Assembly: GCA_023958085.1 (NCBI GenBank)
Contig: JAMLGI010000004.1
Span: forward strand, 62,001 to 126,000
Length of the DNA stretch: 64,000 nucleotides
Reading direction: 5' to 3'
Source of the DNA: Solirubrobacterales bacterium
GTDB taxonomy: Bacteria; Actinomycetota; Thermoleophilia; Solirubrobacterales; 70-9
How positions within the stretch are numbered: position 1 is the first letter of the stretch; each line of letters opens with the position of its first letter. The notes under the pieces were generated by a model. The model was not told where the DNA came from. It was given only the letters and a program-made list of their open reading frames with translations, and searched no databases. A program made the position numbers and the translations under genes. Of this stretch, positions 18,376-27,606 are shown piece after piece.

Positions 18376-19532
18376 TACATGAGGTTGCGGGCGATCACTA
18401 CGCGCTGAATCTCGTTGGTGCCCTCGTAAATCTGGGTGAGCTTCGCGTCGCGCATCATTCGTTCCACCGGGTACTCCTTTACGTAGCCGTAACCGCCCAG
18501 GACCTGGACCGCCTCGGTGGTCACCTCCATCGCCGTATCGGAGGCAAACAGCTTCGCCATCGCCGAGTACTTGCCGAGACCGGGATCGCCGGATCCGGCC
18601 ATCGAGGCGGCCCGGTAGAGGAGTTCGCGGGCGGCGGCGGTCTTCGTTTCCATGTCGGCGAGTTTGAACTGGATTCCCTGGAGCTGGTTGATCGGTTTGC
18701 CGAAGGCGATCCGTTCCTTCGCGTAGCCGGCGGCGTAGTCGGTCGCCCCCTGGGCGATCCCGACCGACTGGGCGGCAATTCCGAGCCGGGAGCGATCGAG
18801 TGTCTGCATCGCGACCGCGAAGCCCTTGCCGACCTCGCCGATCACGTCCTCGTCGGGGACGAACACCTCCTCGTAGACCGGCTGGCCGGTCGGGGATCCC
18901 TTCATGCCCATCTTCTTCTCAAGGGCATCGATCCGGAATCCGTCGGCGTCAGCCATCACCGCGAAGCAGGTGATCCCACGGGAGAACTTCACTTCCGGGT
19001 CGGTCACGGCGAAGGTCACGTAGACGTCGGCGACGCTTGCGTTGGTGATCCAGTTCTTGGCTCCACTCAGCTTCCAGCCGCCATCCACCTTCTCGGCCCG
19101 GGTCCGCATCGCTCCCGGGTCCGAGCCGGCGTCCGGTTCGGAGAGGCAGAACGCACCGAGCCACTCGCCTGATGCCATCCTCGGGAGGATCCGGTCCTTG
19201 ATCTGGTCCGAGCCGGCCAGGCGGATCGGCAGCGAGGAGAGATCCTGAGCGGCCAGCATCAGGGACGAGGAGGCGCATCCCTTGGCCACCTCTTCGATCG
19301 CCGCGACCAGGGTCAACTCGCCGGTGCCGGTTCCGCCGTGGCGTTCCTCGAAGGGCAGGCCGAACAGATCGTGGGCCGCAAACAGCTCACGGATGTCCTG
19401 CGGGAACTCGCCGCTCTCGTCGATCGCGGCGGCCCGGGGAGTGACCTGATCGACCACCATCTGGCGGATCACCTCGAGAAAGTCACGCTGATCCTGGCTG
19501 AGCCCGTACTGGGGGGTTGCATCGGCATTCAT
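18375..19532 (-). CDS. Acyl-CoA dehydrogenase
   Basis: FAD enzyme introducing the alpha-beta double bond of acyl-CoA. The 385-residue chain shows FCLSEPDAGSD (substrate/FAD segment), WITNASVADVYVTFA, RIAFGKPINQLQGIQFKLADM, and a C-terminal IYEGTNEIQR with the usual catalytic Glu at 370. This is the short/branched or butyryl-CoA dehydrogenase subgroup; chain length cannot be read from sequence. It starts 10 bases after gcvPB and is probably the last gene of the glycine cleavage transcript. A long hairpin repeat begins at its stop codon. Confidence 0.93.
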   Translation of the reverse strand: MNADATPQYGLSQDQRDFLEVIRQMVVDQVTPRAAAIDESGEFPQDIRELFAAHDLFGLPFEERHGGTGTGELTLVAAIEEVAKGCASSSLMLAAQDLSSLPIRLAGSDQIKDRILPRMASGEWLGAFCLSEPDAGSDPGAMRTRAEKVDGGWKLSGAKNWITNASVADVYVTFAVTDPEVKFSRGITCFAVMADADGFRIDALEKKMGMKGSPTGQPVYEEVFVPDEDVIGEVGKGFAVAMQTLDRSRLGIAAQSVGIAQGATDYAAGYAKERIAFGKPINQLQGIQFKLADMETKTAAARELLYRAASMAGSGDPGLGKYSAMAKLFASDTAMEVTTEAVQVLGGYGYVKEYPVERMMRDAKLTQIYEGTNEIQRVVIARNLM

Positions 19533-19542
19533 GCCGGGGAAC

Positions 19543-21060
19543 CTACCTTTGCTGGCGGATCACCGGCTTGCGGGTGGCGGCGACCTCGTCGAGACGGCGC
19601 ACCGGTGTCGAGTACGGGGCCTGACGGGCAATCTCGGGGTCCGACTCGGCCTCCTCGAGAATCCGCTCGATTGCCTCGGCGAAACCGTCGAGCTGCTCCT
19701 TTGGCTCGGTCTCCACCGGTTCCACCATCAGCGCCTCTTCGACCAGCAGCGGGAAGTACACGGTTGGCGGGTGGAAGCCGAAATCGAGCAGCCGCTTGGC
19801 GAGATCGGTTGTCCTCAGCCCCAGCTCGCGTTTCATCGCTGCCCCGGACAGCACGAACTCATGCATGCAGTGCCGATCGAATGCGACCGGCAGGTACCGT
19901 CCGGCCCGCCCCTCGGAGAGCCGCTTCTTCAGGTAGTTGGCGTTGAGCACGGCCAGCCGGGAAGCCTCGGCCAGGCCGTCGCCACCGAGACTGAGAATGT
20001 AGGCGAGCGAACGCACGAACACGCCGAAGTTGCCCTGGAACCCGCGCACCCGGCCGATCGACCTGGGCCGGTCAAAGTCGAGGTCGAACTTGAGCAGTCC
20101 GCCCTCGGTCACCTCGAACACCACCTGCGGACGGGGCAGATACGGCTCAACCCGGTCGGAGACCGCGATCGGTCCGGCCCCGGGGCCGCCACCGCCGTGC
20201 GGCTGGGAGAACGACTTGTGGAGGTTGACGTGGACGATGTCGAAGCCCATGTCTCCCGGCCGGGTCTGACCCATCACCGCGTTCAGGTTGGCACCGTCGT
20301 AGTAGAGCAGCGCCCCGCACTCGTGGGCCAGACGGGCGATCTCGGTGATGTTGCGGTCGAACACTCCGAGTGTGTTCGGGTTGGTCAACATCAGGCAGGC
20401 GACGTCGTCGTCGATCTTCGAGCGGAGATCCTCCAGATCGACTCCGCCCTCGGAGTCGGTCGCAACCTTCACCACCTCGTAGCCGGCCATCGTGACCGAA
20501 GCGGGATTGGTCCCGTGGGCGGTGTCAGGGGTTAGCACCTTGCCCGGATTCCGGCCCTGATCGGCGTGATACGCGCGGGCGAGAAGCAGACCGGTCAGCT
20601 CACCCTGGGAGCCGGCCGATGGCTGGAGGCTGACGTGAGGCAGTCCGCAGATCTCCGAAAGGCTCGACTGGAGCAGAAACATCACCTCCAGCGCCCCCTG
20701 GGCGTCATCCGCACTCGTTCCGGGATGCAGGGCGGCAAACCCGGGCAACGACGCAACCCGCTCGTTGACGCGCGGGTTGTACTTCATGGTGCATGAGCCG
20801 AGCGGGTAGAAGCCGGTGTCGAGATCGAAGTTCCGCCGGGAGATCCGGTTGTAGTGCCGGACGATTTCCGGTTCCGACACCTCGGGCAGCTCTGCCGGCG
20901 TCTCGCGCAACAGGTGACCGGGGATCAGTTCGGCGATCGGGGTGTCCTCCTCCACCCCGGCGGCGGGAAGCTGTGCCGCCCGGCGACCCGGAACCGACTT
21001 CTCGAAAATCGTCACGGCCCGGTCGGCCTGCTGTGGCGTTTCCGTTGCTGCACCCTTCAT
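19543..21060 (-). CDS. gcvPB: Glycine dehydrogenase (decarboxylating) subunit 2
   Basis: PLP-carrying half of the split P protein of the glycine cleavage system. The Schiff-base lysine is Lys282 in VHVNLHKSFSQPHGGGGPG; GSCTMKYNP (88-96) and DTAHGTNPASV are also typical. 505 residues is normal for subunit 2. The start overlaps the gcvPA stop (ATGA). A two-subunit P protein is less usual among actinobacteria than the single-chain form. Confidence 0.96.
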   Translation of the reverse strand: MKGAATETPQQADRAVTIFEKSVPGRRAAQLPAAGVEEDTPIAELIPGHLLRETPAELPEVSEPEIVRHYNRISRRNFDLDTGFYPLGSCTMKYNPRVNERVASLPGFAALHPGTSADDAQGALEVMFLLQSSLSEICGLPHVSLQPSAGSQGELTGLLLARAYHADQGRNPGKVLTPDTAHGTNPASVTMAGYEVVKVATDSEGGVDLEDLRSKIDDDVACLMLTNPNTLGVFDRNITEIARLAHECGALLYYDGANLNAVMGQTRPGDMGFDIVHVNLHKSFSQPHGGGGPGAGPIAVSDRVEPYLPRPQVVFEVTEGGLLKFDLDFDRPRSIGRVRGFQGNFGVFVRSLAYILSLGGDGLAEASRLAVLNANYLKKRLSEGRAGRYLPVAFDRHCMHEFVLSGAAMKRELGLRTTDLAKRLLDFGFHPPTVYFPLLVEEALMVEPVETEPKEQLDGFAEAIERILEEAESDPEIARQAPYSTPVRRLDEVAATRKPVIRQQR

Positions 21061-22475
21061 CGGGAACCTCCGTTTCGGCTCGGGGACCCGCTGTCCCGGG
21101 TGGAGGCAAGGTCCTCCAGGCTCAGCTCGAGATCCTCGGCCAGACCTTCGATCTCGATCGGGCTCCGCTTCTCGGTGATTGCGACCAGGAACGCGTCCTC
21201 GTACTCGGGGTAGTCCCGGCCGAGGGGGTAGACCTGGATTCCCGGTTCACCCGGGTGGAGGTCGCTGCCTGCCCGGGCGAGCAGATCCGCTACCGGATAC
21301 CGGTTCGAGCGCACCGCGAACTCCCGGACCACCGGAGCGTCGTGCAGAAGTTCAAGCCCGTCGATGCCGCGCAGTCGCTCCCGGGCGAAGGCGGTCCGGC
21401 GGACCAGCAGTTCACCCAGTTCGATGAAGCCCCGCTTGCCGAGCCAGGCCAGGTGGACCATCGCCGCGAGGGCGTTCAGGGCCTGGGCGGTACAGATGTT
21501 GCTGGTCGCCTTCTCGCGCCGGATGTGCTGCTCCCGGGTCTGGAGGGTGAGGACGAAGCCGCGACGACCGTCGAGATCGGTGGTCTCTCCGGCGATCCGG
21601 CCCGGCATCTTGCGGATGAACCGCTCTGCGGCGCAGAAGAACCCGAACGACGGCCCGCCGAAATCGAGCCGGTTGCCGAGTGGCTGACCCTCGCCGTAGG
21701 CGATGTCGGCCCCGCACTCGCCGGGGGGACGGAGGATGCCGAGGGTCATCGGATCGACCGCAACCACCAGCAGTGCCCCCGCTGCCTTGACCGCTTCACC
21801 GAGGGCGGTGATGTCCTCCACCGCCCCGAGGAAGTTGGGGTTCTGCAGGAACACGGCGGCGGTCTGTTCGCTGACCGCGGTGAGCAGCTGGTCGGGGTCG
21901 GTGAGTCCGTCTTCGAGGCCGACCTCGATGATCGAGGCACCGAACCCGGCGGCGTGGGTGGCCAGGGTCTCGCGACTGTGGGGATGGAGTCCGCGGGACA
22001 CGACCAGCTCGCTGCGACCGGTAGCACCCATCGCCAGATAGGCGGCCGAGGCCGCCGCGGATGGACCCTCGTAGAGACCGGCGTTGGCGACCGGTAGTCC
22101 GGTCAGCTCGCTCATCGCGGTCTGGAACTCGAACATCACCTGGAGCCCCCCCTGGGAGACTTCCGGCTGATACGGCGTGTAGGGGGTGAGGAACTCCGAC
22201 CGGCTGGTGATCGCATCGACGATCGCCGGCACGTAATGGTCGTACATCCCGGCACCGAGGAAGCTCGACACCCGGTCGGTCGAGATGTTCTGTGAGGCCA
22301 GGTACTCAAGCTGGTCGAAGACCTCGGATTCACTCAGTCCCGGGTCGAGCTCGAGCGGACGGTCGAGCCGGACCTCCGGCGGAATCTGTTCGAACAACTC
22401 CTCGATCGAGGCAACCCCGATTGCCGCCAGCATCTCCGCCTGGTCATCCGGCGTCGCCGGTGTGTATCCCCCCAC
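21057..22475 (-). CDS. gcvPA: Glycine dehydrogenase (decarboxylating) subunit 1
   Basis: Non-PLP subunit of the split P protein. Typical segments are FLGAGMYDHYVPAIVD, TPYTPYQPEVSQGGLQ, GLYEGPSAAASA, QNPNFLGAVED and a late EKATSNICTAQAL. 472 residues fits subunit 1. The start is GTG, six bases after gcvH; the stop is coupled to gcvPB. Confidence 0.96.
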   Translation of the reverse strand: MGGYTPATPDDQAEMLAAIGVASIEELFEQIPPEVRLDRPLELDPGLSESEVFDQLEYLASQNISTDRVSSFLGAGMYDHYVPAIVDAITSRSEFLTPYTPYQPEVSQGGLQVMFEFQTAMSELTGLPVANAGLYEGPSAAASAAYLAMGATGRSELVVSRGLHPHSRETLATHAAGFGASIIEVGLEDGLTDPDQLLTAVSEQTAAVFLQNPNFLGAVEDITALGEAVKAAGALLVVAVDPMTLGILRPPGECGADIAYGEGQPLGNRLDFGGPSFGFFCAAERFIRKMPGRIAGETTDLDGRRGFVLTLQTREQHIRREKATSNICTAQALNALAAMVHLAWLGKRGFIELGELLVRRTAFARERLRGIDGLELLHDAPVVREFAVRSNRYPVADLLARAGSDLHPGEPGIQVYPLGRDYPEYEDAFLVAITEKRSPIEIEGLAEDLELSLEDLASTRDSGSPSRNGGSR

Positions 22476-22481
22476 GCGCCG

Positions 22482-22868
22482 CTACTCCAGACCGTCGGCG
22501 TAGGCTCCGGCGTCCATCAGGCTCCCGGCCTCGGCCGGATCGGCCAGCCGGATTCGCACCAGCCAGCCGGAGCCGTAGGGATCGGCGTTGATCGATTCAG
22601 GCGCGTCGGCCAGGGTCTCGTTGACCGCGACCACTTCGCCGGAGAGCGGGGCGATCACGTCGGAAACGGATTTGACCGACTCGACCTCGGCATATGGCTC
22701 ACCCTGTTTCAGCTCATCGCCGACGTTCGGTCCCTCGAAAAAGACCACCTCACCAAGCGCATCCTGGGCGTACCAGGTCACTCCGAGCACTGCTTCATCG
22801 CCCTCGATCCGGGCCCAGTCATGTTCCGGGTGGTATTTCAGATCTTCGGGGTAGCTGGCCTCGGCCAC
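22482..22868 (-). CDS. gcvH: Glycine cleavage system H protein
   Basis: Lipoyl carrier shuttling the methylamine group between P, T and L proteins. The lipoylation lysine is Lys66 in AEVESVKSVSDVIAP. The 128-residue length and the N-terminal KYHPEHDWARIEGDEAVLGVT are typical. It lies two bases after gcvT. Confidence 0.97.
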   Translation of the reverse strand: MAEASYPEDLKYHPEHDWARIEGDEAVLGVTWYAQDALGEVVFFEGPNVGDELKQGEPYAEVESVKSVSDVIAPLSGEVVAVNETLADAPESINADPYGSGWLVRIRLADPAEAGSLMDAGAYADGLE

Positions 22869-22870
22869 GG

Positions 22871-23956
22871 TTATCTCTCCTTCGGGTAGAGGGGCTTGGA
22901 GCTTACGCGGGCGTCCCGACGCTTGCCGCGGACATCGATCTCGATCGCGGTTCCCTGTCCGGCAGCCCCGCTCTCGATGTATGCCATGCCGATCCCCCGT
23001 TCGAGCGACGGAGAGAAGGTGCCGCTGGTCACCTCACCGACCACTTCTTCGTTGAAGATCACCGGATTGCCCGGCCGCGGGATGCCGTCACCCTCGATCA
23101 GGAACGGGACCAGGCGCCGCCCGGTGCCCTGTCGGCGGAGTTCCGCGACCCGGTCGGAACCGATGAACCCGGTGGCCTCGACACAGGCCCAGCCGAGACC
23201 GGTCGAGATCGGATCCGTCTCCGGACCGATGTCGTTGCCGTGAAGCGGAAAGCAGGCTTCAAGTCGCAGTGTGTCCCGCGAGCCGAGGCCGCAGGGCACC
23301 ACCCCGGCGTCGACCAGCTCGCTCCAGACCGCCGGGCCGACATCCGGGTCGATCATCAACTCGACCCCGTCCTCGCCGGTGTAACCGGTTCCACAGACGA
23401 AGGCCGGCCGGCCGCCGACCCTCTGGACGGTGAGCCCCATCCGTGGTGGCAACTCGATCCGGAGCTGGCTCTCGATCGTGCGTCTGGCGTGGCGACCCTG
23501 GATCGCGAGCATCACGTAGTCCAGGCTGACATCGCGCACGTAAACGTCGAACTCGCGGGCGATCTGCCCGAAACGGGCGAGGTCGTCGGCGTGGTTGCCG
23601 GCATTGGTCACGACGAGATAACGGTCCCCACCGATCCGGTAGAGCAGCAGATCATCGAGGATGCCGGCTTGCTCGTTGAGCAGCAGCGTGTACTGGGCCT
23701 CGCCCTCCTCAAGGCGGGCGGCATCGTTGCTCAGCAGGCGCTGCAGGAAGGCGAGCGAGCCACGCCCCTCGATCTCGATCCGTCCCATGTGGGAGACGTC
23801 GAAGATCCCGGCGTGGGTGCGGACCGCGATGTGTTCCTCCTTGATCCCGTCGTAGAAGACGGGCATCTCCCAGCCTGCGAACGGGACGATCTTCGCCTCC
23901 GCCTCCAGGTGAGTCTCGTAGAGCGGGGTTCGGCGAAGTCCGGGATCCAAAGTCAC
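22871..23956 (-). CDS. gcvT: Aminomethyltransferase (glycine cleavage T protein)
   Basis: Transfers the methylene unit from lipoyl-H to tetrahydrofolate, releasing ammonia. The segments LYETHLEAEAKIVPFAGWEM, HAGIFDVSHMG and GYTGEDGVEL are typical, and RDTLRLEACFPLHGNDI is the folate-site region. 361 residues is normal. It starts only 54 bases after ftsZ, leaving no space for a glycine riboswitch, so expression may come from the upstream division cluster or a short local promoter. Confidence 0.96.
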   Translation of the reverse strand: MTLDPGLRRTPLYETHLEAEAKIVPFAGWEMPVFYDGIKEEHIAVRTHAGIFDVSHMGRIEIEGRGSLAFLQRLLSNDAARLEEGEAQYTLLLNEQAGILDDLLLYRIGGDRYLVVTNAGNHADDLARFGQIAREFDVYVRDVSLDYVMLAIQGRHARRTIESQLRIELPPRMGLTVQRVGGRPAFVCGTGYTGEDGVELMIDPDVGPAVWSELVDAGVVPCGLGSRDTLRLEACFPLHGNDIGPETDPISTGLGWACVEATGFIGSDRVAELRRQGTGRRLVPFLIEGDGIPRPGNPVIFNEEVVGEVTSGTFSPSLERGIGMAYIESGAAGQGTAIEIDVRGKRRDARVSSKPLYPKER

Positions 23957-24010
23957 CGGGGAATCCTAACCGGCCTCCCGCCATTCAGCCGGGACGCCGA
24001 CCCTGTACAG

Positions 24011-25090
24011 CTAGTCGCGCAGGAAGGGCGGTACCTCAATGTCGGAATCACCGACCCGGAGGTTGCTGAGGTCGGTGTCCTCCGGCGAAACCCGCTTGCG
24101 GGATTCGTAGCGCCGCCTGACCCTTTGGGGCGAGCGGGCAAGCAGCTCGAATCCCTCGAAGCCGGTCGCGATCACCGTGACCCGCACCTCGTCGACCATC
24201 GACTGGTCGACGACCGACCCGAAAATGATGTTCGCGTTGGGGTCGGCCTCGGCCTGGACCAGCTGGGCCGCCTCGTTGACCTCGAACAGCCCGAGCTCCT
24301 CGGGGCCGGTGATGTTCAGCAGCATTCCGGTGGCACCCTTGATCGACTCCTCGATCAGCGGCGAGGTGATCGCCGCCTTGGCTGCGTCGAGCGCACGGTT
24401 CTCACCCTGGCCAGCGCCGACCCCCATCAGGGCCGATCCGGCATCCCGCATGATCGTGCGGACGTCGGCGAAGTCGAGGTTGATCAGGCCGGGGATGGTG
24501 ATCAGGTCGGTGATCCCCTGGACGCCCTGCCGGAGAATGTCATCCGCCATCTTGAAAGCATCGAGCACACTGGTCCGGCGCTCAACTGCCTCCAGCAGTT
24601 TCTCGTTCGGCACGATGATCAGCGTGTCGACGTGACCGCGCAGCTTCTCGATGCCTTCAATCGCCTGCTGCATCCGTTTCTTGCCCTCGAACTCGAACGG
24701 CTTGGTCACCGCTCCGACGGTGAGGGCCCCGATCTCCTCCTTGGCGATCTCGGCGATGACCGGGGCTGAGCCGGTCCCGGTGCCACCGCCCTCGCCGGCG
24801 GTGACGAAGACCATGTCGGCGCCCTTCAACGCCTCCTTGATCTCGTCCCGCGATTCGGCTGCCGCGCCAGCCCCGATTTCCGGCTTGCCGCCGGCCCCGA
24901 GACCCCGGGTCAGCTCCTGTCCGATCGAGATCTTGATGTCGGCGTCGCAGGCCTGAAGCGCCTGGGCATCCGTGTTGACCGCGATGAACTCGACGCCGCG
25001 GACTCCGGCGTCGACCATGCGACTTACCGCGTTGGTTCCGCCGCCGCCACAGCCGACGACCTTGATTACTGCCAGGTAGGTGGAGTCCAT
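24011..25090 (-). CDS. ftsZ: Cell division protein FtsZ
   Basis: Tubulin-like GTPase forming the division ring. [10 protein letters not shown] (13-22) and the tubulin signature [10 protein letters not shown] (101-110) are present, as is the T7 synergy region ([15 protein letters not shown]). After a short Arg-rich linker the protein ends in the conserved tail [10 protein letters not shown], the docking site for partners such as SepF or FtsA. No ftsA gene is present here. 359 residues is on the short side because the linker is brief. Confidence 0.98.
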   Translation of the reverse strand: MDSTYLAVIKVVGCGGGGTNAVSRMVDAGVRGVEFIAVNTDAQALQACDADIKISIGQELTRGLGAGGKPEIGAGAAAESRDEIKEALKGADMVFVTAGEGGGTGTGSAPVIAEIAKEEIGALTVGAVTKPFEFEGKKRMQQAIEGIEKLRGHVDTLIIVPNEKLLEAVERRTSVLDAFKMADDILRQGVQGITDLITIPGLINLDFADVRTIMRDAGSALMGVGAGQGENRALDAAKAAITSPLIEESIKGATGMLLNITGPEELGLFEVNEAAQLVQAEADPNANIIFGSVVDQSMVDEVRVTVIATGFEGFELLARSPQRVRRRYESRKRVSPEDTDLSNLRVGDSDIEVPPFLRD

Positions 25091-25412
25091 CTTCCGATCC
25101 GAATCGTTGCTTTTGAGTTGAGCCGCCGCCCGCCACTCTGACAGGCTGGTTGAAGTTCCGTTCCGTCAAACCTACAGCCGTGCTTCAGGGTTCGCTAAGA
25201 GGCCGGTCTTCCGGAAATTGGGCTCAAGGTAGGGCATCTTGGCTCCGCTGTCAACGGGCCGCAGGACATCCTGCAAACTGCAACTCTCGACCCGGACTGA
25301 AGGGTTTTGTGAGGCTCACTTTAAACTCGAGGGTTAGGGAGAGATCGGCTGCCGGACCCACCCTCGCGGGCCGCGAGTCGTGGCAGGGAGCCATTCCCGG
25401 GTGTTCAGGTAC
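25091..25412 (-). other. ftsQ-ftsZ intergenic region
   Basis: About 320 bases with no gene. It holds the ftsZ promoter (25226-25254) and a short hairpin at 25363-25377 (CTCGCG and CGCGAG arms) just after ftsQ that may mark its transcript end. Confidence 0.6.
25226..25254 (-). promoter_or_regulatory. Sigma-70-type promoter of ftsZ
   Basis: On the minus strand TTGACA (25254-25249) and TACCTT (25231-25226) are separated by exactly 17 bases. The predicted transcript would start near 25219, giving a leader of about 130 bases before the ftsZ ATG. The -35 matches consensus perfectly, which stands out in this G+C-rich sequence. Confidence 0.7.
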
Positions 25413-26288
25413 CTACCCGGCCGGGGCCGTCTCAACCGTGGTCGATTCGTCTGCTTCGGGATCGACAGTTTCGTCTTCCGCCCCGCGAACCGCCGGGCGA
25501 CGGGGCACCGAGAGGTCTACATAAACCGCGTTGACGAGCTCCGGGTCGGCGATCACCGCCGCCGCAGCCCGCCACTTGTGATCGATCTGCCCCGGGTTCC
25601 CGAAGCCCAGAACCAGTCCGTTGGAGAGGGTCACCTCAACCCCGTCGGGGCCGGTCCGGCTGTACCTGACGTAGGGCCGCAGCTTGTCCGGAGCACCACC
25701 GAGGACCAGGGCCTGGGCCAACTCATCGCCCTCCAGCCGCCCCTCGGCCGGAGGGACCCGGGAGGAACGGATCTCCGGCAGCTGTGCGGCGCGTTCCCCG
25801 CCGGGTCCGAGCACGGTCCCGTCGGTGGCGATCAGCCGTTCGGCGGCGCCCGATCCGATCCGGGACCCGTCCCGGCGCAACCTGACGGTAACCGTTGCCG
25901 AGTCCGGCAGCGAGGTCTCGATGTCCGAGGAAGCGACCCGGGGGAACCGCGCGAGTTCCTCGGCCAGCAGATCCGGGCGGGGGTCCAGGGTCGTCATCTG
26001 ACCAACCGCCAGGCGCACCGCTTCCGCCACCGGCTTCTGTTCCGGATCCTTCTGGTCCACCCCGCGGATAGTCAGGTTCCTGACCTCGACCAGCGAGGAG
26101 TCCCGCAACCAGAACTGGTAACCGGCGGCCAACGCCAGGGCCAGGATGACGCCACCCAGCAGCCCCAGACGCCAGAGACGACCCCGCCGCTCCCGCCGCC
26201 GGGCGATCTGGAGGGTCCGGTCCACCGGGTTGCCCCTCCGGCCTCCCCGCCGCTTCCCTCCCGCTTGATGCCGGGGCCGCTCAGTCAT
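25413..26288 (-). CDS. ftsQ: Cell division protein FtsQ/DivIB
   Basis: Bitopic septum protein linking FtsZ-ring assembly to septal peptidoglycan synthesis. A basic cytoplasmic N-terminus (1-38) is followed by one membrane helix (40-58), a POTRA domain (about 66-135: SLVEVRNLTIRGVD) and a beta domain containing VRYSRTGPDGVEVTLSNGLV. The tail is acidic and Thr-rich. It overlaps the murC stop by eight bases. 291 residues is normal. Confidence 0.92.
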   Translation of the reverse strand: MTERPRHQAGGKRRGGRRGNPVDRTLQIARRRERRGRLWRLGLLGGVILALALAAGYQFWLRDSSLVEVRNLTIRGVDQKDPEQKPVAEAVRLAVGQMTTLDPRPDLLAEELARFPRVASSDIETSLPDSATVTVRLRRDGSRIGSGAAERLIATDGTVLGPGGERAAQLPEIRSSRVPPAEGRLEGDELAQALVLGGAPDKLRPYVRYSRTGPDGVEVTLSNGLVLGFGNPGQIDHKWRAAAAVIADPELVNAVYVDLSVPRRPAVRGAEDETVDPEADESTTVETAPAG

Positions 26289-27606
26289 CCGGCAGCCAGT
26301 CGGAGATCACGGTCACATCACCGGCCCCGATCGTGGCCAGTACCCGCCCGGGACCGAGCCGGGTGCGGGCGGCCCGCTCGGCAGCCTTCAGGTCCGGAGC
26401 CCACCAGACCGGTCTGCCGCCGTTGCGGGAAGCGGCCTCACGCAGCACGTCCAGTCCGGAGACTCCGGCAAGCGGGCCGACCGGTTCCTCCCGGGCCGGA
26501 TAGACCTCCAGCACGATCAGCTCGTCTGCTTCGGCGAGGGCGGCACCGAACTCCTGGCTGAACACCTTGGTCCGCGAGTAGAGATGGGGCTGGAAGACCA
26601 CGATCAGGCGCTCCGGGTCGAGTTCGCGAAGGGCCGCCATAGCCGCCACCACTTCGGTCGGGTGGTGGGCGTAGTCATCGTAGATCCGGGTTCCGGCGAT
26701 CTCGCCCTTGTACTCAAGCCGGCGACGCACGCCCGGGAAGGAGGAAAGGGCCGCGACGGCATCTTCGGCATTCACACCGATCGCGGTCAGGGCGGCGAAG
26801 GCCGCACGGGCATTCAGCCGGTTATGGGCTCCGGGCACGGCGAGGCCGAGCCGATCCGGGCCGGGCGAGGCTTCATCGAACCGGGTCGCGTCACGCCCGA
26901 GCAGGTCGGTGAGCTCGGGATCATTGGCAGGGGCGATCACCCGGTCGGCCTTCGCGGCGAAATCCCGGAATGCCTCCCGTAACTCGGTCAGGTTCGACCA
27001 GCGCCCGTGGTGGTCCATCTCGACGTTGGTGATCACCGCAACCTCCGGCTCCAGCCTGAGGAAGGAGCCGTCGGACTCGTCCGCTTCGACCACCACCCAG
27101 TCGCCCTGGCCCCAGCCGGAGTTGACCGGAGCGGCACCGGGGTCGGCCGAGGGCAGCTCGCCCCCGACGAAGAAGGCGGGATCCATCCCCAGCTCCCGAA
27201 GGGCGTGGACGAGCATTCCGGTGGTTGTGGTCTTGCCGTGGGTCCCGGCGACCGCGACCGTGCGGCGGGCGCGACAGAGTTCGGCCAGGAGTTCCGAGCG
27301 ATGGATCACCCGGGCGTCCCGTGCCCGGGCCAGTGCGAGCTCCGGATTGTCTTCCCAGATTGCGGTCGAGACGACCACCTCGGCACCCTCCGGCAGGTTC
27401 TCGGGGGCATGGCCGACCTCCGGCCGGAGTCCCTCGTTCCGGAGTCGTTCGAGGTAGGAGGAGTCGGTGCGATCGCTGCCGGTCACCTCGGCGCCCAGGC
27501 GGTGGGCCACGGCGGCCAGGCCGGACATTCCGGCACCACCAATCCCGATGAAGTGAAGTCGGCGGCCGCTCCAGCCGGGACCGTCCCTTTCGCTGCTCAG
27601 GTTCAT
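26281..27606 (-). CDS. murC: UDP-N-acetylmuramate--L-alanine ligase
   Basis: Adds the first residue of the peptidoglycan stem peptide. The UDP-binding GIGGAGMSG is at 21-29 and the ATP loop GTHGKTTTT at 121-129. VEADESDGSF and DDYAHHPTEV are also diagnostic. The C-terminal domain is complete. Start and stop overlap murG (ATGA) and ftsQ. Confidence 0.97.
   Translation of the reverse strand: MNLSSERDGPGWSGRRLHFIGIGGAGMSGLAAVAHRLGAEVTGSDRTDSSYLERLRNEGLRPEVGHAPENLPEGAEVVVSTAIWEDNPELALARARDARVIHRSELLAELCRARRTVAVAGTHGKTTTTGMLVHALRELGMDPAFFVGGELPSADPGAAPVNSGWGQGDWVVVEADESDGSFLRLEPEVAVITNVEMDHHGRWSNLTELREAFRDFAAKADRVIAPANDPELTDLLGRDATRFDEASPGPDRLGLAVPGAHNRLNARAAFAALTAIGVNAEDAVAALSSFPGVRRRLEYKGEIAGTRIYDDYAHHPTEVVAAMAALRELDPERLIVVFQPHLYSRTKVFSQEFGAALAEADELIVLEVYPAREEPVGPLAGVSGLDVLREAASRNGGRPVWWAPDLKAAERAARTRLGPGRVLATIGAGDVTVISDWLPDD

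Noticed and set aside
23957-24010. Glycine riboswitch before gcvT
   Set aside because: Only 54 bases separate ftsZ and gcvT, too short for the aptamer, and no core motif is visible.
22694-24769. A 691-codon plus-strand open frame opposite gcvH, gcvT and ftsZ
   Set aside because: It spans three unmistakable minus-strand genes and their junctions; such a frame is only a by-product of codon bias.
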